From Bacteroidaceae bacterium (lineage in GTDB: Bacteria; Bacteroidota; Bacteroidia; Bacteroidales; Bacteroidaceae): a stretch of DNA of 18,552 nt. This document shows, piece by piece, positions 8,495-16,322 of the stretch. Position numbers and translations under genes: made by a program. The stretch spans positions 1 to 18,552 of the forward strand of contig JAEDNQ010000023.1 in assembly GCA_016302435.1 (NCBI GenBank), in the 5' to 3' direction. The notes below the pieces were generated by a model. The model did no database searches. It was not told the DNA's origin and saw only the letters and a program-made list of their open reading frames with translations. How positions within the stretch are numbered: the stretch's first letter is position 1; each line of letters starts with the position of its first letter.

Positions 8495-11400
8495 CTACTT
8501 GTTTACCAGTTTGACATCAGTAACTTTCATATCGCCACTTGAAGAATTTCCGGCAAGACATATCTTGCGAACGCTTGACCATTTCCCTCCAGTATCAATA
8601 TAAAGGCCATCTTTACCATCTACATTAAGTGGAATAGAACGCTCACCTGGTTGCCAAAGATCCAACCTTTGACCAAGGGGATTATTGGAAGCATCGAGAA
8701 CCAACACACGATATGGTGCACCATGAAGATCAGATATCGTGAAGTTAACAGCACTATATTTGCTTATCTCTCCTTCCGCAAAATCGAACAGAACCAATAG
8801 GTTATCGTATTCATCAGTCCAAGTAAACACAGAACTTTCCCATGTCGCTTTTCCTCCCTGAACTTTCATTGTCTCTGCCGTGGCTTTGCGTATCACCTCA
8901 ACGGTTACTTCGAGTGTGGATTCGTAGTATTGTATTGTCTCTGGCTGCTTCAGTGTTATTGTAGCACGTCCCGCTGACACACCTGTTATTTCTAACCAGT
9001 TTCCATTGAGGGTGTCTTTGGCAACAGCAGGATTGGTAGAGGTAACGACAGTGTTATAGACATAGGGTTTATTGTTTAACTCCGGCGTCCTATAGAATCT
9101 TCCGATAGTTTCGCCAACAGCAATCGTATCTGGCACTGATGCACTCAAATACGGATTTCTATAGTCTCCTTCTACTATGACAGGCACGTATGTCACCGCC
9201 TCTTTATAATCGCCGTATGCTGCTTGGGTTACCACTATGGTTGTCTTGCCGATAGCCACACGAGTCAGATTGCCCCGGTCGTCTACACGAAGTACATTAG
9301 TGTTGAGCGACTCAAACGTGCATGCACCTGCACTATTGGAACTATATTCCACTTTGTAATCCTGGCCGTACTTCATTACTATCTCGTTAGCCGTCAGTTT
9401 TGGGTCAAGCTTAGAGGCGGAAACGACATCTTTGCCCACCCTATTAGACAACTCCACGAGCATGTCCTTGGCTACGACACCTTTTGCATATGTGATGACC
9501 ATCTTGCAGCACTGACCGTTTTGGTCAAAGTCACGTATCTTCTGGGTCACTTCTGGACTCAGAGTGAAGAATGTGCGCTGATTTGCCTTGATGCTACCAT
9601 CCACTACAACCTGGAGGGGAGTGTTTTGAGGAGTAATGAAGGTCAAAATGGCATCTGCCTTTGATAGAACTGAGATTATGTATTCATTGTCTGTTTCCGG
9701 AAACGCATACGCGGGCAGGTTTGCAGTAGCCACACTGTCGTCCTTGAAAGACACAGCACCTTCAAACTTCAGCAGGTCATCGCCTGCAGATGTTGATTTC
9801 AATCCCCACACACTGCCGCACCACCCTGTTTTTTCGAGGATCTTAACCCACTCAGAGAAGTCTTTATACTTGCTTGTGATGGGTTGAAATTCATTAGGCC
9901 ACTTCCAGTTAGGGTCTGCCACAAGGAAGGCCTGTGGCTCCATGCCGCTTTGGAGTGGCACACCTATTTCAGCGCCTTCTGAGCCATCTTTGTAGCTGAC
10001 ATGAATCTTAAACTTCTGTGCGTCAGTTGAGACGCTGAATGCGTTTGCATCTACTGTGAACGGATGGCTGTATACAGCTGCTGTCTGATAGATGCCAACA
10101 TTCACAGGCACATCCTGCTCCACGCCAAAGGCTTGGTGCAAGTCAGTGCATGTACCGCCAGTTGGGGCATTGAAGACAATTTTATTATTGTCGTATGTAA
10201 TGTGTACAGGCAACGTACCACCAGCAGCAAGCAACTTGATGCGTGCGGTTGTCTGTCCAGACACATGCTCTATGCCATAGACCACATCGTTGAAGTCCCA
10301 GTCGAATGAGCCGCCGAGGTCTTCGCATGCAACGATATACTGCATGGGGTTATCGTCTACGTCCTTGTCGATAATGAGCGGACGTGTGATGTCATCTTTG
10401 AATCTGAAGACAACGTCGTTGAAGTCATTGTCATGTCCTTCTGCACCGTAGTACCAGTCCTCAAATGCCAAGTAGAGCATATCATCATAGATGAATGTGG
10501 CTGCATAAGTATCATTGATGCCATCTGTGGTTATTGAACCGTTATATGGCGAACCATGGTCGCCATTGTATTCAGAGTTAGAATAATATGGTCCACCGCC
10601 AGCAGCATCAATGACAAAGCCGAAACGGGTGCCTTTAGGAATATTGATGGTGATACCTTCTGTGCGTATACGGGTACACTTATCCATAAATACCTTGTTA
10701 TCTTGCAGGTATTCAAAAAAACTTTTGGGATCCTTTACTCCACTCCAGTTACCATCATATACATTGTAGGCTTCGATCCAGTCATAGGAATCATTGTTAA
10801 GCGGCTGCCACACCCACTGCGTCGCGCCCTTTTTGCCAGTTTCATCAACGATATATATTCCTATTCGTTCTCCTAAAGCAGTTTCATTTCCTTTATTGCC
10901 TGTGATAGTGTAGATAGGATATATGGTGAAGGGACCCTGAGAATAGTATTCGAAGTTCTGAGTTACCTTACCTGTGTTGTTAACAAATTCGGGCAGTCTG
11001 TCCGTAGGATGGAGCACCTCCTCGGCCTTCAGTTCCAGTTTGTCGGTAGGCTTTGAGACTTCGACTGTACCGCCTGTTGCTCCCACAACAAGACGTGATC
11101 CCTCAGCACCTATCGTTGCCTTCACCTTTCCGTTTTTCACATCGGCTGACACAACGAAGCGGTTGCCATCCTCATCGATGGCACCTACGTATGCAGTCTC
11201 GACTGTAGAAGGGATGTCGCACTGGAAGGATTGTGTTGAACCGCTCTGGACATTCTCGTACTTGCCGAGAAGATATGAGTTTGTGCCTTTCATGCGCGGG
11301 TCAGCTGTCCACACCTTGACGGTGAACACACCAGGCAGGTTAATTGTAACGTCAACGGTGCATGACTGTGCCATATTCCACGTATGGTTGGGGTCAATAG

Positions 11401-11563
11401 TGCCGAACGCTTCGATGAACGACTCCTTGTAAGCCAAGGTCTTGTCGTCATAGCCATTGTCATAGTCGCTACAGCTGCTGACGCCTGCAAGCATAGCTAC
11501 GGCGGACGCAGCAATCAGAATGCGGTGATTCTTCTGAATGGGAAAGTGACTGAGTTTCTGCAT
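8495..11563 (-). CDS. LruC-domain surface lipoprotein with Big-type Ig domains
   Basis: 1022 residues. The N-terminus has a hydrophobic stretch and lipobox ending at Cys31 (AGVSSC), followed by SDYDNGYDD, an acidic start typical of Bacteroidota lipoproteins exported to the cell surface. The segment EAFGTIDPNHTWNMA (51-65) is characteristic of LruC/DUF4842-type proteins. Two acidic motifs, FEDW...DNDFNDVVF (367-386) and CEDLGGSFDWDFNDVVY (413-429), mark the LruC region and resemble calcium-binding loops. Two Big2-like Ig segments follow (about 720-798 and 803-892), then a C-terminal beta domain (about 905-1022) that could be a binding module. No catalytic motif is seen. The gene has its own promoter, a 5' leader hairpin and a strong terminator, so it is an independent unit inside the locus. 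A role in cell-surface attachment to plant polysaccharide is inferred from context; the function of this family is not established to my knowledge. Confidence 0.9.
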   Translation of the reverse strand: MQKLSHFPIQKNHRILIAASAVAMLAGVSSCSDYDNGYDDKTLAYKESFIEAFGTIDPNHTWNMAQSCTVDVTINLPGVFTVKVWTADPRMKGTNSYLLGKYENVQSGSTQSFQCDIPSTVETAYVGAIDEDGNRFVVSADVKNGKVKATIGAEGSRLVVGATGGTVEVSKPTDKLELKAEEVLHPTDRLPEFVNNTGKVTQNFEYYSQGPFTIYPIYTITGNKGNETALGERIGIYIVDETGKKGATQWVWQPLNNDSYDWIEAYNVYDGNWSGVKDPKSFFEYLQDNKVFMDKCTRIRTEGITINIPKGTRFGFVIDAAGGGPYYSNSEYNGDHGSPYNGSITTDGINDTYAATFIYDDMLYLAFEDWYYGAEGHDNDFNDVVFRFKDDITRPLIIDKDVDDNPMQYIVACEDLGGSFDWDFNDVVYGIEHVSGQTTARIKLLAAGGTLPVHITYDNNKIVFNAPTGGTCTDLHQAFGVEQDVPVNVGIYQTAAVYSHPFTVDANAFSVSTDAQKFKIHVSYKDGSEGAEIGVPLQSGMEPQAFLVADPNWKWPNEFQPITSKYKDFSEWVKILEKTGWCGSVWGLKSTSAGDDLLKFEGAVSFKDDSVATANLPAYAFPETDNEYIISVLSKADAILTFITPQNTPLQVVVDGSIKANQRTFFTLSPEVTQKIRDFDQNGQCCKMVITYAKGVVAKDMLVELSNRVGKDVVSASKLDPKLTANEIVMKYGQDYKVEYSSNSAGACTFESLNTNVLRVDDRGNLTRVAIGKTTIVVTQAAYGDYKEAVTYVPVIVEGDYRNPYLSASVPDTIAVGETIGRFYRTPELNNKPYVYNTVVTSTNPAVAKDTLNGNWLEITGVSAGRATITLKQPETIQYYESTLEVTVEVIRKATAETMKVQGGKATWESSVFTWTDEYDNLLVLFDFAEGEISKYSAVNFTISDLHGAPYRVLVLDASNNPLGQRLDLWQPGERSIPLNVDGKDGLYIDTGGKWSSVRKICLAGNSSSGDMKVTDVKLVNK

Positions 11564-11605
11564 AGTTATGTGGTTTTTAGCTTGATTGTTGTAACTAACT
11601 TTTAA

Positions 11606-11628
11606 GGTGGGTTCTATTTATTCCCACC
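11606..11628 (-). promoter_or_regulatory. Hairpin near the 5' end of the LruC gene transcript
   Basis: Arms GGTGGG (11606-11611) and CCCACC (11623-11628) enclose an 11-base AT loop, between the -7 box and the start codon. In RNA it would start roughly a dozen bases after the predicted start site. It may protect the 5' end or affect translation. It could also act as an attenuator, though only TTAAAA follows the stem. Confidence 0.45.
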
Positions 11629-11646
11629 GAAAATCGTTTTAATGTA

Positions 11647-11654
11647 CAAATTTA
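11647..11654 (-). promoter_or_regulatory. -7 box TAAATTTG of the LruC lipoprotein gene
   Basis: The minus strand reads TAAATTTG, matching TAnnTTTG, 84 bases upstream of the start codon. No GTTACAT copy is found at the position seen in the two other promoters, suggesting different control. Confidence 0.5.
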
Positions 11655-11877
11655 GGTATTTATGACGACGTGGCTGTTAAATAACAAAAAAATATCAGAT
11701 TATCGCCCGAATTTGTTTAGAATCAGCCTGTTTATACCTCGATTTGTAACTTACCCTTGTCATTTTAGTGTGGAAATGCGGAGTAGGACATGGTGTGGAG
11801 CGGCATTTATATGGGCAATGAATTGCGGTAGTATGACTGGGGCGGCAAGGGGATGAAGATATATATATGAATAAACA
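11655..11877. other. Gene-free stretch between the GH10-CE1 terminator and the LruC promoter
   Basis: AT-rich spacer. No gene, repeat or RNA gene is recognised. One GTAAC word occurs near 11745 but lacks the spacing of the candidate operator. Confidence 0.4.
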
Positions 11878-11912
11878 CGCCAATGCCCCACTCAGCTGAA
11901 TGAGGCATGGCG
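11878..11912 (-). terminator. Terminator-like stem-loop after the GH10-CE1 gene
   Basis: CGCC/GGCG (11878-11881 with 11909-11912) extends, past a bulged A, into ATGCC/GGCAT and further pairs with G-T wobbles around TCAGCTGA. The minus strand then reads TGTTTATTC, a modest T-rich tract. It lies 54 bases past the stop codon of the xylanase-esterase gene. Confidence 0.6.
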
Positions 11913-11965
11913 CGATAGCGGAATTGTCTATTGGGTGCTTATGCGGTCAGAAAAACGACACCGCA

Positions 11966-14116
11966 TCACTTGAAGAGCAGCGGAGCCATCTCCTTGAGGC
12001 TTCTGCGCCATGAGAGGAACTCATGTGCTGTGCCATCAGAGACGTATGACACGGCATTATAGCCTGCAGCCTTGAGGTCTTCTACCGACTTCTTCACTCC
12101 GTCGGGATTCTCCTTTGAGCCGCAAGAGGTGAAGATGAGCTTTGGGTTCTTGTCCTTGACATCGCTTGGTGCGTATGTGCCACCGCTGAAGAGTCCCCAG
12201 TAAGCGAAGGTCTCAGGACGGGCAAGGGTGATGTTCTTTGTCTCCATGCCTCCCATTGAGAGTCCAGCCATGGCACGGCTGTCGCGGTTGGCGAGAGTGC
12301 GGAAGTTGGAGTCTACGTATGGGATGAGCTCGTCAACGAGGACCTTCTCAAAGTCTTTGTAGTTGAAAGAACCGATAGTGCCGAACTTGGCGTTGTTGGT
12401 CATGCCGTATGTCATGACGATGATGAATGGCTTGCACTTGCCCTCAGCAATGAGGTTGTCCATGATGAGGTGTGCGCATCCCTGATTTGACCACGCTGTC
12501 TCGTCCTCTCCCCATCCGTGCTGGAGGTAGAGAACAGGGTAGCGCTTCTTCGGATTGTTGTTGTATTCTGCTGGTGTGTAGACGAATGCACGCTTCTGCT
12601 CGCCTGTGCTTGGGGAGTTGAAGAGCACCTGTGACACATTGCCATGAGGAACATTCTTGAGAGCATAGAAGTCACGGTCGTGGGCTGGTATCTCTATACC
12701 GCTCTCCCAGCGTACGGAGCCGTAGTAGTTCTTGGCGCCTGGGTCATTGACGACACCGCCGTCGATGGTGAGGTGGTAGTAGTGGAAACCTTCATCCATA
12801 GGACCATCTGTTGTGCCTTCCCACACACCTTCCTTGTTCTTGCGGAGCACTGTGCCTCCTCTACCTCCGAGCCCGAGGCTGACAATGACAGACTTGGCTG
12901 CTGGCGCGACAACACGGAACCGTGCATATCCCTCAGAGTTGACCATAGGATATTCCTGGCCTGGCTGATTGAGCTCATTTGGCTTGAAGTCTTCCTTAGG
13001 CTTCTTTGCGTCGAGGGCTGGGTCGAAGTTCTTGATGGCATAGTATGCCTTCTTTGGCTTGAGGTTCTCGTCGAATGGGAGCGGATGGTTGTTGACACCG
13101 ACCCATGAGTCACGGTCGGAGAGATTCCAGACAGTGACGCTCTTTATGACGTCCTTATGCTTGCGGAACACACGGAAGAGGCGTGCGTACTGGTCTTCCT
13201 GAAGAGTTGACATGTAAGCAGGCATAGTGGCGTTGTTGCCGCGAGAGAACTGGAGCTGACCGCCCATCTCCTCGTTGCAGCGCACGTCGAGCTCTGTGAT
13301 GTGGATGTGCTTGACGAGCTGCTTGTACTTGGTGATGGCCTCATCGACTTCTTCCTCTGAAGGACCATAGATATTATAGTGTCCCTGCATGCCGATGCCG
13401 GTGATGGGCACTCCGGCGTCCTGCATCTTCTTGACCATGTTGTAGATGCGGTCGCGCTTCTGTGGGTTGGTGGCATTATAGTCGTTGTAGACGAGGATAG
13501 CATTGGGGTCTGCCTCGTGTGCAAACTCAAAGGCTTTGGCTATAAATTCATCTCCACAGAGTTTGTAGAGCTGGCTCTCGCGATAAGGATTGGGCTCTTG
13601 TCCTCTCCAGCCGCGTCCGCCGTCAGACATGGCTTCGTTGACAACGTCCCAAGCGTAGACAACATCCTTGTAGCGGTTGACTACAGTGTGGATGTGGTCG
13701 CGGAGGCGTGCATAGAAGACTTCCTTCTTCACTGGCTTGCCCTTCTTGTCCTTGAACATCCAGTCGCTGAACTGAGCATGCCACACGAGGCAGTGTCCGC
13801 GGAGCTTGATGCCGTTTTGACGGCAGAAGTCTGCTATCTTGTCAGCGCGCTCGAAGTTCCACTCACCCTCTTTTGGATGAATCTCGCCGGGCTTCATGTC
13901 GTTCTCGGCTGTGATGCTGTTAAACTCTTTCTTTATCAGGTCTATCTGAGCCTGATCGGAAATGTTGCGCTGGTTGACTGCCACTCCAAAGTAGAAGTAG
14001 TCCTTGTAGGCTTCCTTGAGACTGGCTGGTCCATTGTCGACCTGACGGCCGAACTGTGCGCATGCGGTGCCGGCCATGAGCAGCATGAACAGGCATGCTA
14101 AGAATGTTTTCTTCAT
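11966..14116 (-). CDS. Bifunctional GH10 endo-xylanase / CE1 feruloyl- or acetyl-esterase
   Basis: 716 residues with signal peptide (MKKTFLACLFMLLMAGTACAQ). Residues about 30-370 are a GH10 catalytic barrel: ENDMKPGEIHP, GHCLVWHAQ, acid/base Glu161 in WDVVNEAM, nucleophile Glu275 in HITELDVR, and VTVWNLSDRDSW. Residues about 388-475 form the E-set/CBM48-like domain that precedes many Bacteroidota esterases. Residues about 490-716 are a CE1 alpha/beta-hydrolase with YLQHGWGEDETAW, nucleophile Ser620 in GLSMGG and His698 in GTAHEF. The domain order and size match the Prevotella ruminicola xylanase-feruloyl esterase described as Xyn10D-Fae1A, which hydrolyses the xylan backbone and releases ferulate from arabinoxylan. 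Esterase specificity (ferulate or acetate) cannot be settled by reading. The gene follows the GH43 at 14255 after 138 bases holding a 9-bp repeat array and no -7 box, so the two are probably one transcript. The product is expected to be periplasmic or exported. Confidence 0.96.
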   Translation of the reverse strand: MKKTFLACLFMLLMAGTACAQFGRQVDNGPASLKEAYKDYFYFGVAVNQRNISDQAQIDLIKKEFNSITAENDMKPGEIHPKEGEWNFERADKIADFCRQNGIKLRGHCLVWHAQFSDWMFKDKKGKPVKKEVFYARLRDHIHTVVNRYKDVVYAWDVVNEAMSDGGRGWRGQEPNPYRESQLYKLCGDEFIAKAFEFAHEADPNAILVYNDYNATNPQKRDRIYNMVKKMQDAGVPITGIGMQGHYNIYGPSEEEVDEAITKYKQLVKHIHITELDVRCNEEMGGQLQFSRGNNATMPAYMSTLQEDQYARLFRVFRKHKDVIKSVTVWNLSDRDSWVGVNNHPLPFDENLKPKKAYYAIKNFDPALDAKKPKEDFKPNELNQPGQEYPMVNSEGYARFRVVAPAAKSVIVSLGLGGRGGTVLRKNKEGVWEGTTDGPMDEGFHYYHLTIDGGVVNDPGAKNYYGSVRWESGIEIPAHDRDFYALKNVPHGNVSQVLFNSPSTGEQKRAFVYTPAEYNNNPKKRYPVLYLQHGWGEDETAWSNQGCAHLIMDNLIAEGKCKPFIIVMTYGMTNNAKFGTIGSFNYKDFEKVLVDELIPYVDSNFRTLANRDSRAMAGLSMGGMETKNITLARPETFAYWGLFSGGTYAPSDVKDKNPKLIFTSCGSKENPDGVKKSVEDLKAAGYNAVSYVSDGTAHEFLSWRRSLKEMAPLLFK

Positions 14117-14158
14117 TTTGTTTTAGGTTTGATTGATTAGTGACTATTTTGATCTTTA

Positions 14159-14248
14159 TTATAGTGGCTATAGAAGCTATAGTGGCTATAGAAGCTATAG
14201 TGGCTATAGAAGCTATAGTGGCTATAGAAGCTATAGTTGCTATATAGG
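14159..14248. repeat. 9-bp tandem repeat array (CTATAG every 9 bases), ten units
   Basis: CTATAG, or its variants TTATAG and CTATAT at the ends, starts at 14159, 14168, 14177 and so on to 14240. The 3-base spacers alternate TGG and AAG over most of the array, giving an 18-bp higher-order unit. CTATAG is its own reverse complement, so adjacent units can pair. The array fills most of the 138-base gap between the GH43 stop codon and the GH10-CE1 start codon, 42 bases upstream of the latter. Confidence 0.95.
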
Positions 14249-14254
14249 CTCTCT

Positions 14255-15817
14255 CTACAATCTTATCTTGACCTCACCTCCCGTGCTCTTGGTTGGGAAG
14301 TAGAATGCGGCATATCGTGTTCCCATGAAGAGGCGGCGATAGTCGAAGCGCATCTTGTAGTTCGCTGTGCCTATCTGAGAGAAGGTCTTGCCGTCGAGGC
14401 TATAGTAGAAGTTGGCGTTGTCGGTGCCTGGAGTGAAGACTCCGTCCATGCGGAGGTAGACGTTCTTGACCTTGCTCTTTGGCAGTTTGACACGTGCCAC
14501 TTCCTTAGCCTCCACGTTGGTGATGGCTTTTGTGTTGCCATCGAGCTGTACGCTTTCCTCACTCATGACAAGGAAGTAGCTGGAGCCCTCGCGCTTGATG
14601 GTGAGCAGACCCGAGTCGCCATTGAAAGCTGAGATGCCAGCGCAGTCGCCATCCTTCATCTTGCTGGCGTCGATGCAGATGGTGTCTGAGCACTCAGGTC
14701 CCCAAGTGCGCCAAGTGATGGTGTTGCGCGCATCGAAGATGGACTTGGCGAGGACAGAGGTGCGGAGGTTGACAAACGAGCCTGGTTTGGTGAGGCTTCC
14801 GGTCTCAGTTGTTATGTCTTCTTTTATATAATTGTGATTCCACTGGTAGTCTTTGTCGATGACAGCGTATGCTGGCTGCTTGTGGCACTCGCAGTTGCCA
14901 TCGAGGGTGACTGTCTCAGGGATGATGCCGTCACCATTGGTGCCGAGCATTGGCCAGCCGTCTATCCATGAGCATGGCTCGATGGTGAGGACACGTCCGT
15001 TGCCACCTCTGTCTTGGAACATGACACCATACCATTCGCCATGCTTGCCATCGACGATGGTGCCTTGTCCCGCATAGGGGAATCCGCCAAACTGGCTCTT
15101 GAGGATGACCTTGGAGTCGTAGGGACCTTCTATGTTCTTGCTTCGATAGGCTATCTCCTGTCTGCCAGTGTTGGGCCATGAGATACAGAGGAGGTAGTAC
15201 ATGCCGTCGTGCTTGATCACACGGCTGCCCTCATGCAGTCCTTGAGGACGTCCATTGAGCTGGAGCTTCTTGTGTATGCCGCCCTTCTTCTCGGCTGTGA
15301 GGTCCGGTTCAAGTTCTACGAGGGTGATGTCGCCGCTGCCTGAGAAGACATAGACACGACCGTCGTCGTCGAAGAAGAGCGATGAGTCGTGGTAGGCTGG
15401 CAGTCGGCTGTGCAGCTTCCATCCCTTGGCTGGGTCGTCTGTTTTGAAGACCATGGACTTGTGTGGTTCGTCGTTGGCGACAAAGAGAGCCCAGAAGGTG
15501 CCATTGTTGTATCGGAGTGATGTTGCCCATTGACCGCGACCGTATACTGTTCCTTCTTTAAGGTCGTAGCGTGGCGTGTCTTTTATCTCTTCGAAGAGGT
15601 AAGATACAGTCTCCCAATGCACGAGGTCAGAGCTTCTCATGATTGGGCCTCCAGGGAAGAGATGCATGGTTGTTGTCACCAAATAGTAGTAGTCGCCCAC
15701 ACGAATGATGTCTGGGTCGGGTGTGTCTGCCCAAATAAATGGATTTTTCACTTGGACGGTCTGCGCCGAAGCTATTGTGGCGAAGAGGAGGCAGACGGCT
15801 GCAAGGAGTTTTTTCAT
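14255..15817 (-). CDS. Secreted GH43 beta-xylosidase / alpha-L-arabinofuranosidase
   Basis: 520 residues with signal peptide (MKKLLAAVCLLFATIASAQ). Residues about 24-320 are a GH43 five-bladed propeller: catalytic base Asp34 in ADTPDPDIIRVGDYYYLV, pKa-modulating Asp144 in YHDSSLFFDDDGRVY, and acid Glu196 in GLHEGSRVIKHDGMYY. Residues about 335-520 are a concanavalin-like beta-sandwich of the kind found at the C-terminus of GH43 xylosidases (FYYSLDGKTFSQIG, GTRYAAFYF). Length and layout fit two-domain GH43 enzymes such as subfamily 12, but the subfamily and the split between xylosidase and arabinofuranosidase activity cannot be decided by reading. It is the first gene after the promoter at 15904 and probably shares a transcript with the GH10-CE1 gene. 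Expected role: trimming arabinose or xylose from arabinoxylan fragments outside the cytoplasm. Confidence 0.94.
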   Translation of the reverse strand: MKKLLAAVCLLFATIASAQTVQVKNPFIWADTPDPDIIRVGDYYYLVTTTMHLFPGGPIMRSSDLVHWETVSYLFEEIKDTPRYDLKEGTVYGRGQWATSLRYNNGTFWALFVANDEPHKSMVFKTDDPAKGWKLHSRLPAYHDSSLFFDDDGRVYVFSGSGDITLVELEPDLTAEKKGGIHKKLQLNGRPQGLHEGSRVIKHDGMYYLLCISWPNTGRQEIAYRSKNIEGPYDSKVILKSQFGGFPYAGQGTIVDGKHGEWYGVMFQDRGGNGRVLTIEPCSWIDGWPMLGTNGDGIIPETVTLDGNCECHKQPAYAVIDKDYQWNHNYIKEDITTETGSLTKPGSFVNLRTSVLAKSIFDARNTITWRTWGPECSDTICIDASKMKDGDCAGISAFNGDSGLLTIKREGSSYFLVMSEESVQLDGNTKAITNVEAKEVARVKLPKSKVKNVYLRMDGVFTPGTDNANFYYSLDGKTFSQIGTANYKMRFDYRRLFMGTRYAAFYFPTKSTGGEVKIRL

Positions 15818-15903
15818 TACGTTAAGTGTTTTAGGTCAGGCATCGTGGCCTTATTGGTCAGAGGCAGATGCCATGAGTCGATTAATAGATTGATTGTCGG
15901 GTG

Positions 15904-15911
15904 CAAAGTTA
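15904..15911 (-). promoter_or_regulatory. -7 box TAACTTTG of the GH43 / GH10-CE1 unit
   Basis: The minus strand reads TAACTTTG, a perfect TAnnTTTG match, 87 bases upstream of the start codon. A TTTG lies 23 bases further upstream, slightly outside the usual -33 spacing. The context GTGCAAAGTTACGAAA on the plus strand is typical of Prevotella promoters. Confidence 0.65.
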
Positions 15912-15940
15912 CGAAATATAGCTTTTCGGGCATTCAAATT

Positions 15941-15970
15941 ATGTAACACGTTCTTTAGGATATGTTACAT
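15941..15970 (-). promoter_or_regulatory. GTTACAT motif pair upstream of the GH43 / GH10-CE1 promoter
   Basis: ATGTAAC (15941-15947) and GTTACAT (15964-15970) face each other. The distal copy starts 53 bases from the end of the -7 box, the same offset as at 7927. The 13-base word ATGTTACATGTTG (15962-15974) also occurs at 7904-7916. This suggests one regulator acts on both promoters. Confidence 0.45.
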
Positions 15971-16055
15971 GTTGCAGTTTTTGAAAGGATTCTTGTGTTA
16001 TTTCAAGGCAAAACGGCATAAGCAATCAGTGGATAACAGAATATCGAAGAGTAAA

Positions 16056-16134
16056 GGGGTGTTGTATAAGTTAGCTTGTCCAAGCAAAAGAGACACCCTG
16101 ATAGAAACATGAAAACTAATTTGTAGAACACCCC
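16056..16134. mobile_element. 79-bp MITE-like element with terminal inverted repeats
   Basis: The ends are inverted repeats: GGGGTGTTGTATAAGTTAG at 16056 and, on the opposite strand from 16134, GGGGTGTTCTACAAATTAG. Eighteen of the outer 22 positions match and the outer eight are perfect. Imperfect ends of this style are seen in insertion sequences. The interior has no coding capacity and no convincing target duplication is visible. It sits between the terminator of one GH43 and the promoter region of the next. It could instead be a structured intergenic hairpin. Confidence 0.5.
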
Positions 16135-16160
16135 ATTATTGATTTACAATGACAGCAAAA

Positions 16161-16190
16161 CCCCGCATACAGAAACATCTGCATGCGGGG
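16161..16190 (-). terminator. Intrinsic terminator downstream of the GH43/CBM6 gene
   Basis: CCCCGCAT (16161-16168) pairs with ATGCGGGG (16183-16190); inside, CAGA pairs with TCTG around an AACA loop, with a single A/C mismatch. The minus strand continues TTTTGC. It lies 133 bases after the stop codon and would separate this gene from the next promoter. Confidence 0.8.
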
Positions 16191-16322
16191 CAACCAAAAT
16201 ACATTACTTAATCAACCAATTGTCAAGCCGTAGACAGTATATTCTCACAGTTGACTACACAAACTGCCTGCGGCACTCCTGTCACGAGTTTCACAACCAA
16301 TGAGAGGGTATATGTGGAAAAA
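16191..16322. other. Spacer between the GH43/CBM6 gene and its terminator
   Basis: No gene or repeat is recognised. A 34-codon minus-strand frame without a start (16223-16327, containing VVKLVTGVPQAVCVV) looks somewhat coding-like and may be a remnant, but is not supported as a gene. Confidence 0.35.

Noticed and set aside
11941..11966. ATGCGGT/ACCGCAT hairpin as terminator of the GH10-CE1 gene
   Set aside because: The stem overlaps the stop codon and its T run lies in the loop, not after the stem; the stem-loop at 11878-11912 is a better candidate.
12644..14101. Plus-strand frames of 154 and 240 codons
   Set aside because: Antisense shadows of the GH10-CE1 gene, whose catalytic residues are intact on the minus strand.
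14117..14254. A separate promoter for the GH10-CE1 gene
   Set aside because: No TAnnTTTG box found on the minus strand; the gap is mostly the 9-bp repeat array, so co-transcription with the GH43 is more likely.
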